Source: Pseudoxanthomonas suwonensis J47 (lineage in GTDB: Bacteria; Pseudomonadota; Gammaproteobacteria; Xanthomonadales; Xanthomonadaceae). Taken from it: a stretch of DNA of 40,755 nucleotides. Shown here in pieces: positions 1 to 7,340 of this stretch; within the stretch, counting starts at the first letter, position 1; every line of letters begins with the position of its first letter. The notes below the pieces were generated by a model. The model saw only the letters and a program-made list of their open reading frames with translations, had not been told where the DNA came from and made no database searches. The stretch lies in contig NZ_AZUZ01000006.1 of NCBI RefSeq assembly GCF_000513955.1, forward strand, positions 225,914-266,668. The letters run 5' to 3'. Position numbers and translations under genes: made by a program.

Positions 1-227
1 CTGGCGCGTGGCGACGCGCCAGACGTCGCCGGCGCCCTCGTTCATTCCCGGCGCCCCCCGCGCTGCCGCGGCTCCTTCCGAAGCCGGCCACGCCAATGCT
101 TTCAAGCAGTGAACTGTGGATGCGGTGAGGCAGCTGGCGCGTGGCGACGCGCCAGAGACAACGGGCCGGCAGAAGCCGGCCCGTTGTGCGAACGATTGCA
201 GGATCGGCGCGGCTCGCGCCCTGACGG
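1..227. repeat. Intergenic region with duplicated palindrome
   Basis: I see no credible gene here. A 22-nt perfect palindromic element (9-bp arms starting CTGGCGCGT, loop GGCG) occurs at 1-22 and again, identically, at 134-155. The second copy follows GATGCGGTGAGG at 119-130. The same lead-in and a degenerate palindrome recur at 7275-7311. These look like copies of a dispersed palindromic (REP-like) element downstream of genes. The rest, including a terminator-like hairpin at 158-187, is the 3' flank of folE2. Confidence 0.6.
158..187 (-). terminator. Terminator-like hairpin after folE2
   Basis: A perfect 13-bp stem (ACAACGGGCCGGC and its complement) closes a 4-nt AGAA loop, 40 nt beyond the folE2 stop codon. 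No T-tract follows on the minus strand, so it may act as a 3'-end stabiliser or a weak terminator rather than a classical intrinsic terminator. Confidence 0.55.
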
Positions 228-1160
228 TCAGGCCGCCGGGCCGGCGCCGGTGACGGTGGCGACGGCGTCGTGCGGGTGCAGGCTTTCGAAGTGCGAGACG
301 GTGGCCTCGTAGCGCTCCACGCGCGGGTCGGAGGACAGCACCGAGGCCACGCGGCGGGCCGCGTCCTCGCAGAACATCAGGTTGGCGGCGTTGAGCTCGG
401 CGAAGGCCTGCTCGTCCTCGCGCTTGACCGCGGTCTGCACCGGCGTGCCCAGCGAGGTTTCCAGCGCGTCGATCAGCGCCACCAGCGGCAGCTCGTCGAA
501 CTGCGGGCGCAGCTCCACGCGCACCCGCGCCTCGCTGCGCTGCGCGTGCGGCGTGGCGGCCATGCCGCGGTCCGAGGCCAGCCACGCGGCGACCTCGTCG
601 ACCGTCAGCGTCGGCACGCCGTCGAAATCGGCCAGCAGCCGCGCCGCGTTGGCCTGGCGCGACAGCGCCGCCGAGCACGGGCAGGTGCTGGAGTATTCCA
701 GGCGGAAGCCGAGCACCAGCTTCAGGTGGCCGTCCGCCAGGATCGCCTCGATCTCCACCGGATAGCTCTTCCAGCCGGCGTTGTCGCTGCGCAGCGCGCC
801 GCGCAGCAGCAACGCCTCGTAGCGCAGGCGCAGGCGCGCGCGGGTGGCGAGGCCGGACTGCGACTCGATGCTTTCCTGGAGGAAGCGGCGCAGCCCGCCC
901 GGGGTGATCTCGTGGCGGGCCAGCTCCTGCTGCAGGCGCAGGTACAGCCGCGACATGTGGATGCCACGCTCGCCCTCGCGGGCCAGGTTCACCGAGATGT
1001 CGGCCTGGGCCGCGACCTGGACCTGCCCGCCCTGCCCGTCGGCGACCCGGATCGGCACGGCGATGCCGTCCATGCCCACCCAGTCCAGCGGGCGCGCGAG
1101 CGCCGGCGCCTGGAGGGCGACGTCGGGCAGGGAAGCGGAAACGGCAGCGGGAACGGACAT
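228..1160 (-). CDS. folE2: GTP cyclohydrolase FolE2 (type IB)
   Basis: This 310-residue protein is predicted to convert GTP to 7,8-dihydroneopterin triphosphate, the first step of folate (and queuosine) synthesis. The family assignment rests on full-length resemblance to the COG1469 type IB enzymes: the ESQSGLATRARLRLRYE segment, the conserved cysteine region YSSTCPCSAALSRQ, and a C-terminal region ending in ERYEATVSHFESLHPHDA. Type IB enzymes are known to work with metals other than zinc, unlike FolE. The start chosen is the ATG at 1160 (MSVPAAVSA); an upstream ATG in frame would add about 60 low-complexity residues and lacks family support. A TACAAT -10 lies about 107 nt upstream, so the gene is probably transcribed on its own. 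No zinc-responsive (Zur) box was recognised. Confidence 0.93.
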   Translation of the reverse strand: MSVPAAVSASLPDVALQAPALARPLDWVGMDGIAVPIRVADGQGGQVQVAAQADISVNLAREGERGIHMSRLYLRLQQELARHEITPGGLRRFLQESIESQSGLATRARLRLRYEALLLRGALRSDNAGWKSYPVEIEAILADGHLKLVLGFRLEYSSTCPCSAALSRQANAARLLADFDGVPTLTVDEVAAWLASDRGMAATPHAQRSEARVRVELRPQFDELPLVALIDALETSLGTPVQTAVKREDEQAFAELNAANLMFCEDAARRVASVLSSDPRVERYEATVSHFESLHPHDAVATVTGAGPAA

Positions 1161-1266
1161 GGCGGCGATCTGGGGGAGCGGGCGGCCCGGCTTCCTGGCG
1201 GAAGCGTCGGAGGGGCTGCCGGGAGGGGGAAGGTGGCGTGGGACCAGGCAGGTCCGGATGGGCGCC

Positions 1267-1272
1267 ATTGTA
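1267..1272 (-). promoter_or_regulatory. -10 element of folE2 promoter
   Basis: On the minus strand this reads TACAAT inside GGCTACAATGG, a context also seen before mfd. No convincing -35 lies at 16-18 nt. It predicts a leader of about 100 nt before the folE2 ATG. Confidence 0.45.
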
Positions 1273-1367
1273 GCCGCTGGGGTCGGCACTGCCGGCCGGA
1301 TGGCTGCAACGGACTGTCGCGTGCCGTTCAGCCGCAACAGCACATCCCGCAGATGGCCCGACCGGGG

Positions 1368-2087
1368 TCAGTCCCCGGCCGCGGCCCGCCAGGCGTGCCA
1401 GAGCACGCGCAGCGGCTGCCGGCCCGGTTGCGGGACGCGCCCGGCGGCGACCGGCGCCAGGCGCTGCCGGGCCAGGCTGGCCCAGACCCGGCGCGGACGC
1501 GGGCCCGCCGCACGTGCCGGCCAGGCGCGCATCAGCTCGTTGGCCCAGGCACGCTGGGCCTGTTCGCTGGCGGCCGCCGGACCCGAGGCGGACTGCAGCG
1601 CCAGCGGCACCGCTTCCAGCCCCGCTTCGGCCAGGCGCTGGGCCAGGACCTGGGCGACCACCTGCCGTGGCGTAGCCGCCTGCCCTTCCAGCACCGCCAC
1701 CTCGACCGCGGCCACGGCCGCGCCGAACCCGGCCAGCGCCGCGAACGCCGCCTCGCTGTCCTGCGGGCGCGCCCGCGCGGCGGTCAGTTCCGGCAGCGCC
1801 TCGGCCAGTTCGGCCCAGGGCGCGCGCACCGGTTCCAGCACCCGCCCCAGCGGGTGGCGCGAGCGCTGCGCCGACCAGTCGCGCAGTTCGGTGGCCCACC
1901 AGCCGAGCTTGGCGTCGGCCGGCAGCGGGTCGCCGCCGATGTTGAGGATGTCGTCGAATTCCTGCAGCAGCGCGAACCAGGCCAGCGTGCGCTGGCGCTG
2001 CGCCGGCGGCACGAAGACCTCGGCCACCGCCCATTCCGGCCAGCGGGTGCGCCACTTGTCGATGAAGCTGTCGTAAGCCTGCGACAT
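1368..2087 (-). CDS. Squalene/phytoene synthase-like protein
   Basis: A 239-residue protein whose N-terminal third resembles the first helices of the squalene/phytoene synthase fold: ALLQEFDDIL, then a lysine-glycine-tryptophan motif KLGWWATELRDW comparable to the KLxWWRxEL of that family. The second aspartate-rich motif (DxxxD) expected for prenyl diphosphate binding was not found, and the C-terminal half is alanine- and arginine-rich. Prenyl-condensing activity is therefore doubtful; it may be a divergent or non-catalytic family member. Its ATG lies 7 nt after the gph/mupP stop, so it is the last gene of the efp-mtaD-ubiG-gph run. A link to ubiquinone or isoprenoid metabolism is inferred from that context only. 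Confidence 0.65.
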   Translation of the reverse strand: MSQAYDSFIDKWRTRWPEWAVAEVFVPPAQRQRTLAWFALLQEFDDILNIGGDPLPADAKLGWWATELRDWSAQRSRHPLGRVLEPVRAPWAELAEALPELTAARARPQDSEAAFAALAGFGAAVAAVEVAVLEGQAATPRQVVAQVLAQRLAEAGLEAVPLALQSASGPAAASEQAQRAWANELMRAWPARAAGPRPRRVWASLARQRLAPVAAGRVPQPGRQPLRVLWHAWRAAAGD

Positions 2088-2094
2088 GCCGACC

Positions 2095-2790
2095 TCAACC
2101 GCGACCGCGCGGCCAGGCCTGCGGCTGCAGCAGCTCGGCCGGCTGTTCGGCCAGCACGTCGGCGCGCCAGCTCCACGGATCCTCGTGGTCGAGGCGGTAA
2201 CCCCAGGTCACCGCCACCGACGGCATGCCCGCCGCACGGGCCGCGGCGACGTCGCGCTCGTCGTCGCCGACATAGACGCACTGCTCCGGCGCCACGCCCA
2301 GCTGCCGCGCCGCTTCCAGCAACGGCATCGGGTGTGGCTTCTTCTCCGGACAGGTGTCGCCGCCGACCAGCACCGCGCAGCGCTGCTGCCAGCCCAGCCC
2401 GGCGACCACGTCGCGGGCCAGGTATTCGGGCTTGTTGGTGACGATGCCCCAGCGCGAACCGGAGGACTCCAGCGCCTGCAGCATCGCGTCGATGCCTTCG
2501 AACAGCACGCTGTGCCGGCCCAGCTCCTCGCGGTAGACGGCGAGGAACTCGGGGACCATGGCTTCGCGCTCGCCCGCGTCCAGGTCGGGGAAGCTGGCGG
2601 CGATCATCGCCCGCGCGCCCTTGGACACGTGCTGGCGCAGCGCGGCCAGGGCGATCGGCGCGCGGCCGCGCGCGGCGAGCATGCGGTTGGCGGTGGCCAG
2701 CATGTCCGGCGCGCTGTCCAGCAGGGTCCCGTCCAGGTCGAACAGGGCCACCGCCGGGAATCCGGCGCGGGCGTCGCTCATGCCATCCAT
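2095..2790 (-). CDS. gph: HAD-family phosphatase (Gph/MupP-like)
   Basis: A 231-residue HAD hydrolase. Visible motifs are motif I VALFDLDGTLLDSAPD (nucleophile Asp and general-acid Asp), motif II GIVTNKP, the motif III lysine in EKKPHPMPLLEAA, and motif IV YVGDDERDVAAARAAGM. General annotation would be phosphoglycolate phosphatase. The mtaD-ubiG-phosphatase order, however, matches the Pseudomonas locus where this protein is MupP, the N-acetylmuramic acid 6-phosphate phosphatase of cell-wall recycling, so MupP is a serious alternative. The start ATG at 2790 is 2 nt after the ubiG stop (translational coupling); the in-frame ATG at 2781 (MSDARAG) is equally possible. Confidence 0.88.
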   Translation of the reverse strand: MDGMSDARAGFPAVALFDLDGTLLDSAPDMLATANRMLAARGRAPIALAALRQHVSKGARAMIAASFPDLDAGEREAMVPEFLAVYREELGRHSVLFEGIDAMLQALESSGSRWGIVTNKPEYLARDVVAGLGWQQRCAVLVGGDTCPEKKPHPMPLLEAARQLGVAPEQCVYVGDDERDVAAARAAGMPSVAVTWGYRLDHEDPWSWRADVLAEQPAELLQPQAWPRGRG

Positions 2791-2792
2791 GC

Positions 2793-3527
2793 TCAGGCGC
2801 CGGCCTTGACCGCGCAGGCCAGGTAGTTCACTTCGGTGCGGCGCGAGAGGCTGGCACGCTGGCGCAGCGGGTCGTAGAACAGGCCGCTCACGTCCTCCAG
2901 CTGCAGGTCGGCGGCGCGCAGCCACGCGGCCAGCTCGGACGGCTTGATGAAGTCCGCATAGCGGTGCGTGCCCTTGGGCAGCAGCCGCGCCACGTACTCG
3001 GCGCCGACGATGGCCAGCGCGAACGCGGCCGGGGTGCGGTTGAGCGTGGACAGGAACAGGCGCCCGCCCGGACGCAGCAGCTTCGCGCAGGCGGCGATGA
3101 TCGACGCCGGATCCGGCACGTGCTCGAGCATTTCCATGCAGGTGATCGCGCCGAAGCTGCCCGGCCGCTCCCCGGCCAGTTCCTCGATCGCCTTGACCTG
3201 GTAGTCGACCTGCACGCCCGATTCCAGGCCGTGCAGGCGCGCGACCTTGACCAGCTCCGGGGCCAGGTCGATCGCCGTGACCTGCGCGCCGGCGCGGGCC
3301 AGCGCCTCGCTCAGCAGGCCGCCGCCGCAACCGACGTCCAGTACCGGCAGCCCGGCCAGCGCCACGCGCTGCCTCACGTAGTCCAGCCGCACCGGATTGA
3401 GCACGTGCAAGGCCTTCTGCGGACCGTCCGGGTCCCACCAGCGGTTGGCCAGGGCGGCGAACTTGTCCAGCTCGGCCTGGTGGTAGTTGTGCGGCGCCGT
3501 AGCGCCGGCGTGGATCTGTTCGCTCAT
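2793..3527 (-). CDS. ubiG: Ubiquinone biosynthesis O-methyltransferase UbiG
   Basis: A 244-residue SAM-dependent methyltransferase carrying out both O-methylations of ubiquinone synthesis. It begins with the family hallmark [20 protein letters not shown], followed by the SAM-binding motif [20 protein letters not shown], the acidic residue of motif II in VTAIDLAPE, and [13 protein letters not shown]. Length and end-to-end motifs agree with E. coli UbiG (240 residues). It sits between mtaD (16 nt upstream) and gph/mupP (2 nt downstream) in one transcription unit. Confidence 0.96.
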   Translation of the reverse strand: MSEQIHAGATAPHNYHQAELDKFAALANRWWDPDGPQKALHVLNPVRLDYVRQRVALAGLPVLDVGCGGGLLSEALARAGAQVTAIDLAPELVKVARLHGLESGVQVDYQVKAIEELAGERPGSFGAITCMEMLEHVPDPASIIAACAKLLRPGGRLFLSTLNRTPAAFALAIVGAEYVARLLPKGTHRYADFIKPSELAAWLRAADLQLEDVSGLFYDPLRQRASLSRRTEVNYLACAVKAGA

Positions 3528-3543
3528 GGGAACTCCTGTGGCC

Positions 3544-4899
3544 TCAACGGCCCAGTGCGGCGATGCGCGCGCGCCACTGGCGGGCGTTGGCGATCAGCGC
3601 CGCGGTGTCGATGTCGACCAGCTCGCGCTGGTCGAGCTTGCGCTGGCCGGCGATCCACACGTCGCTGACCTGCTGGCGCCCGCAGGCGTAGACCAGCTGC
3701 GACAGCACGTGGTGCAGCGGCTGGGTCTCCAGTTCGGACAGGTCCACGCATACCAGGTCGGCGTCCTTGCCCGGCTCGATCGAGCCGATGCGGTCGCCGA
3801 AGCCCAGCGCGCGCGCGCCGCCCAGGGTAGCCGCACGCAGCGTGGTGGCCGCGTCGAGCGCGGTGGCGTCGTTGGCCACGGCCTTGGCCAGCAGCGCGGC
3901 GGTGCGCAGCTCGCCGAACATGTCCAGGTCGTTGTTGCTGGCGCAGCCGTCGGTGCCGATGGCCAGGTTCACGCCGGCGCGCTGCAGGGCGCAGGCCGGG
4001 CAGAAACCGGAGGCCAGCTTCAGGTTGGACTCGGGGCAGTGCGCCACGTGCACGCCACGCGCGGCGCACAGGTGGATCTCGCCTTCCGTCAGCTGGGTCA
4101 TGTGCACCGCGATCAGGCGGTCGTTGACCAGGCCCAGCCGGTCCAGCCGGGCCAGCGGGCGCTGGCCGAATTCCTTCAGCGAATCGGCGATTTCCTGCGC
4201 GGTCTCGTGGGTGTGCAGGTGGACCTGCATGTCCAGCTGGTCCGAGAGCATGCGCACGCGCTCGAAGTTCGCGTCGCTGACCGTGTACGGTGCGTGCGGG
4301 GCGAACGCGGTGGCGACCAGCGGATCGTCGCGCCACTGGTCGTGCACCTCGCCGGCCTTGTCGAAGTACTCGTCGTCGCTGCGCGCCCAGGCCGTCGGGA
4401 AGTTGATCACCGGCAGGCCGACCAGCGCGCGGAAGCCATGCTTCTTGTAGACCGCCGCCTGCACGTCCGGGAAGAAGTAATTCTCGTTGGCGCAGGTGGT
4501 GCCGCCGCGGAGCATCTCGGCGATCGCCAGGCGCATGCCGTCGGCGACGAAGTCCGGGCCGATCACCGCCGCTTCCACCGGCCAGATGTGCTGCTGCAGC
4601 CAGGTCATCAGCGGCAGGTCGTCGGCGATGCCGCGCAGCAGGGTCATCGGGTTGTGGGTATGGGCGTTGACCAGGCCCGGGATCAGCACCGCGTCCGGGC
4701 GCCGCACCACTTCGGCGGCGGCAAAGCGCGCGCGCGCCTCCGCCACCGGCAGCAGCGCGACGATGCGGCCGCCGGAAACGGCGACGGCGTGGTCCTCCAG
4801 GACCACGCCGTGCGGTTCGACCGGAACCACCCAGCCGGCTTCGATGAGCAGGTCGCAGGCCTGCGGCTGGCTGTTCTCGTACAGGCCGGCTTGGGTCAT
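3544..4899 (-). CDS. mtaD: TRZ/ATZ family hydrolase, probable methylthioadenosine/SAH deaminase
   Basis: A 451-residue amidohydrolase-superfamily protein. The metal-binding HxH is in [26 protein letters not shown] (written in two parts: [14 protein letters not shown] and [15 protein letters not shown]), followed by further ligands in [25 protein letters not shown] and the metal-binding Asp in [14 protein letters not shown]. These fit 5'-methylthioadenosine/S-adenosylhomocysteine deaminases, which remove the 6-amino group of MTA or SAH. Substrate choice within the family cannot be fixed from sequence alone. Its ATG is only 4 nt after the efp stop, and ubiG follows 16 nt later. Clearing SAH/MTA next to a SAM-dependent methyltransferase is a sensible pairing, but that is inference. 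Confidence 0.88.
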   Translation of the reverse strand: MTQAGLYENSQPQACDLLIEAGWVVPVEPHGVVLEDHAVAVSGGRIVALLPVAEARARFAAAEVVRRPDAVLIPGLVNAHTHNPMTLLRGIADDLPLMTWLQQHIWPVEAAVIGPDFVADGMRLAIAEMLRGGTTCANENYFFPDVQAAVYKKHGFRALVGLPVINFPTAWARSDDEYFDKAGEVHDQWRDDPLVATAFAPHAPYTVSDANFERVRMLSDQLDMQVHLHTHETAQEIADSLKEFGQRPLARLDRLGLVNDRLIAVHMTQLTEGEIHLCAARGVHVAHCPESNLKLASGFCPACALQRAGVNLAIGTDGCASNNDLDMFGELRTAALLAKAVANDATALDAATTLRAATLGGARALGFGDRIGSIEPGKDADLVCVDLSELETQPLHHVLSQLVYACGRQQVSDVWIAGQRKLDQRELVDIDTAALIANARQWRARIAALGR

Positions 4900-4903
4900 C
4901 GGC

Positions 4904-5470
4904 TTACTTCACGCGCGAGACGTACTCGCCCGAGCGGGTGTCGACGCGGATGACTTCGTCCTGGGCGACGAACAGCGGCACGCGGACCACGGCGCCGGTC
5001 TCCAGGGTGGCCGGCTTGCCGCCGGTGCCGGCGGTGTCGCCCTTCACGCCGGGGTCGGTCTCGACGATGCGGAGCTCGACGAAGTTCGGCGGGGTGACCT
5101 GGATCGGGTTGCCGTTCCACAGCGTGACCACGCAGTCCTCCTCGCCCTTGAGCCACTTGGCGGCGTCGCCGACGCCGGCCTTGTCGGCCTGGACCTGCTC
5201 GAAGGTCTCCTTCTGCATGAAGTGCCAGTACTCGCCGTCGCTGTACAGGTACTGCATGTCGGTATCGACGACGTCGGCGGCCTCGACCGAGTCGGTCGAC
5301 TTCATGGTGATTTCCTGCACGCGGCCGGTGCGGATCTGGCGGTACTTCACCCGGGTGAAGGCCTGGCCCTTGCCCGGCTTGACGTACTCGGTATCGGTGA
5401 TGATCGCGGGCTCGTTGTTGACCAGGATCTTCATCCCGTTCTTGACGTCGTTCATGCCGTAAGAGGCCAT
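4904..5470 (-). CDS. efp: Elongation factor P
   Basis: A 188-residue EF-P with the three-domain length of the family (E. coli 188). EF-P rescues ribosomes stalled at polyproline. The modified lysine is Lys34 in [10 protein letters not shown], the context used by bacteria that beta-lysylate EF-P via EpmA/EpmB; epmB is divergent 107 nt away, agreeing with this type. A strong ribosome site, AAGGAG, lies 5 nt before the ATG at 5470. efp is the first gene of the five-gene minus-strand run, with mtaD starting 4 nt after its stop. Confidence 0.98.
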   Translation of the reverse strand: MASYGMNDVKNGMKILVNNEPAIITDTEYVKPGKGQAFTRVKYRQIRTGRVQEITMKSTDSVEAADVVDTDMQYLYSDGEYWHFMQKETFEQVQADKAGVGDAAKWLKGEEDCVVTLWNGNPIQVTPPNFVELRIVETDPGVKGDTAGTGGKPATLETGAVVRVPLFVAQDEVIRVDTRSGEYVSRVK

Positions 5471-5524
5471 GGGAACTCCTTGGGTATGGCAGGGACCGCC
5501 GCGGAAGACGGCGGCCGGGGCAGT

Positions 5525-5530
5525 TAGAAT
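5525..5530 (+). promoter_or_regulatory. -10 element of epmB promoter
   Basis: TAGAAT in the efp-epmB divergent region, with no clear -35. Transcription would begin near 5537, immediately before the 9-bp hairpin at 5538-5558. Confidence 0.35.
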
Positions 5531-5537
5531 GTGGGGA

Positions 5538-5558
5538 GCCCGCCGGAACCCGGCGGGC
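5538..5558 (+). other. Hairpin in epmB leader
   Basis: A perfect 9-bp GC stem (GCCCGCCGG and its complement) closes a 3-nt AAC loop in the leader of epmB. An outer helix GTGGGG (5531-5536) with CCCCAC (5572-5577) is also possible and would end on the base before the epmB ATG. No strong Shine-Dalgarno is visible before that ATG, so structure could influence epmB translation; this is untested. Confidence 0.4.
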
Positions 5559-5577
5559 GCGTCTTCTCAGGCCCCAC

Positions 5578-6624
5578 ATGATACCTGCAGCCCCCCTGCC
5601 CCTGCAGCCGGCCCCCGCTCCGGCGCCCGCCCACGACCCTGCCGCCGCCACGCCGCGCTGGCAGCGGCTATGGCGCGAGGGCGTGCGCGACCCGCGGGAA
5701 CTGCTGCGCCTGCTGGGCCTGGACGAGGCCGCCGCCGGCATTTCCGACGCCGCCGCGGCGCAGTTCCCGCTGCGGGTGCCGCGCGGCTTCATCGCCCGCA
5801 TGCGCCCCGGCGACCTGCACGACCCGCTGCTGCGCCAGGTCCTGCCGGTGCCCGACGAGGCGCGGATCGTGCCCGGCTTCAGCCTGGACGCGGTCGGCGA
5901 CGCCGCGGCGAAGAAGGCCGACGGCGTAATCCAGAAGTACCGCGGCCGCGCCCTGCTGGTGGCCACCGGCAGCTGCGCGATCAACTGCCGCTACTGCTTC
6001 CGCCGCCATTTCCCCTACGCCGACGAAACCGCCGCACGTGACGGCTGGGCCGGCGCGGTGGCCGCGATCGCCGCCGACACGGGAATCGACGAGGTCATCC
6101 TGTCCGGCGGCGACCCGCTGTCGCTGGCCACGCCCAAGCTGGCCGAGCTGACCGCCCGCCTGGCCGCGATCCCGCACATCAGGCGCCTGCGCATCCACAG
6201 CCGCCTGCCGGTGGTCCTGCCCGAGCGCGTCGACGATGCCTTCGTCGAGTGGCTGTCCGCCCTGCCCTGGCCGGTGGCCTTCGTGATCCACGCCAACCAC
6301 GCCAAAGAGTTCGACGCCTCCGTGGACGCCTCCGTCGGCCGCCTGCGCCGCGCCGGCGCCCAGCTGCTCAACCAGGCCGTGCTCCTGCGCGGCGTGAACG
6401 ACAGCGTCGAGGCGCTGGCCGACCTGTGCGAACGCGGCTACGCCGCCGGCGTCATGCCCTATTACCTGCACCAGCTCGACCGCGTGCAGGGCGTGGCCCA
6501 TTTCGAGGTCGAAGACGAACGCGCGCGCGAACTGCATCGCCAGCTGGCGGGGCGGCTGTCCGGCTACCTCGTGCCGAAGCTGGTCCGCGAAGTCGCCGGC
6601 GATCCGGGCAAGCGCCCGCTGTAA
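5578..6624 (+). CDS. epmB: EF-P beta-lysylation protein EpmB (lysine 2,3-aminomutase-like)
   Basis: A 348-residue radical-SAM, PLP-dependent aminomutase. The cluster-binding cysteines are Cys133, Cys137 and Cys140 in GSCAINCRYCFRRHFPY (CxxxCxxC), and the SAM-contacting segment EVILSGGDPLSL follows. EpmB isomerises (S)-alpha-lysine to (R)-beta-lysine, which EpmA attaches to EF-P Lys34. It differs from clostridial KamA in being shorter and lacking the C-terminal multimerisation region. It is transcribed divergently from efp, the gene of its target. The first 25 residues are proline/alanine-rich. epmA is not in this window. Confidence 0.95.
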   Translation: MIPAAPLPLQPAPAPAPAHDPAAATPRWQRLWREGVRDPRELLRLLGLDEAAAGISDAAAAQFPLRVPRGFIARMRPGDLHDPLLRQVLPVPDEARIVPGFSLDAVGDAAAKKADGVIQKYRGRALLVATGSCAINCRYCFRRHFPYADETAARDGWAGAVAAIAADTGIDEVILSGGDPLSLATPKLAELTARLAAIPHIRRLRIHSRLPVVLPERVDDAFVEWLSALPWPVAFVIHANHAKEFDASVDASVGRLRRAGAQLLNQAVLLRGVNDSVEALADLCERGYAAGVMPYYLHQLDRVQGVAHFEVEDERARELHRQLAGRLSGYLVPKLVREVAGDPGKRPL

Positions 6625-6662
6625 CGCCTCGCCTGCCCGCGGCAACAAGGCACGCGCACCCC

Positions 6663-7176
6663 GTAGAGTCGGGCTCGCCCGACTCCCACGCGTGATTCCC
6701 CGCGACGCATGGAAAGCAGCGGGGCAAGCCCCGCTCTACAGCGGCCTGCCCGACGCCCGCGGCAGCAAGGCAGACGTCCCGGTAGAGTCGGGCCTGCCCG
6801 ACGCCCGCGGCCGAAGGCACCCGCCTCCCCGTAGAGTCGGGCTCGCCCGACTCCCACGCGTGATTCCCCGCGACGCATCGAAAGCAGCGGGGCAAGCCCC
6901 GCTCTACCGCGGGCGTGCCCGACGCCCGCGGCAGCAAGGCAGACGTCCCGGTAGAGTCGGGCTTGCCCGACTCCCACGCGCGATTCCCCACGCGCGATTC
7001 CCCGCGACGCAGGGAAAGCGGCGGGGCAAGCCCCGCTCTACAGCGGCCTGCCCGACGCCCGCGGCCGCAAGGCACACGCCCCCCGTAGAGTCGGGCTCGC
7101 CCGACTCCCCCGCCTGATTCCCCGCGACGCACGGACCCACGACGCATGGAAAGCAGCGGGGCAAGCCCCGCTCTAC
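6663..7176. repeat. Array of GTAG-headed palindromic (REP/SMAG-like) elements
   Basis: Five copies of a 21-23-nt element beginning GTAGAGTCGGGC, with a self-complementary GTCGGGC/GCCCGAC stem, start at 6663, 6782, 6831, 6951 and 7085. Four copies of an inverted partner (reverse complement GTAGAGCGGGGCTTGCCCCG) lie at 6718-6739, 6886-6907, 7021-7041 and 7155-7176. Opposite-facing pairs are separated by a conserved spacer containing GATTCCCCGCGACGCA, and pairs by a conserved GCCCGACGCCCGCGGC linker. This is the layout of paired REP/BIME elements; GTAG-headed REPs are known in Stenotrophomonas and Xanthomonas and are mobilised by RAYT transposases. No RAYT gene is present here. The whole 6625-7330 gap holds no gene. 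Confidence 0.85.
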
Positions 7177-7274
7177 CGCGTCGCTGCCCGGACAAGGCCG
7201 CAGGCTGCATCCGGGAATATCCGCCCGCCACCGGAGATCGTGGCATGCCCATGCCACCCGGCAGATCGCGGGGT

Positions 7275-7340
7275 GATGCGGTGAGGTGGCTGGCGGGTGG
7301 CGACGCATCAAGCCTCGCCAGCGCCCTTGCTCAATCCCGG
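7275..7340. repeat. Degenerate copy of the left-edge repeat
   Basis: GATGCGGTGAGG followed by CTGGCGGGTGGCGACGC matches the repeat at 119-155 with a few changes. The segment after it (CGCCAGCGCCCTTGCTCAATCCCGG) resembles 24-50, downstream of the first palindrome copy. The palindromic arm has decayed here, and the copy overlaps the 3' end of rlmD by about 10 nt. Confidence 0.55.

Noticed and set aside
270-2441. 723-residue plus-strand frame covering folE2 and the squalene/phytoene-like gene
   Set aside because: Antisense shadow rich in Arg, Gln, Gly and Ala with no domain; it spans two real minus-strand genes.
2790-3438. N-terminal extension of gph/mupP running into ubiG
   Set aside because: It is out of frame with ubiG's real coding sequence; the phosphatase motif I begins close to the ATG at 2790/2781.
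6663-7176. CRISPR array
   Set aside because: Units are palindromic, come in both orientations, and spacers are conserved rather than unique; no cas genes nearby.
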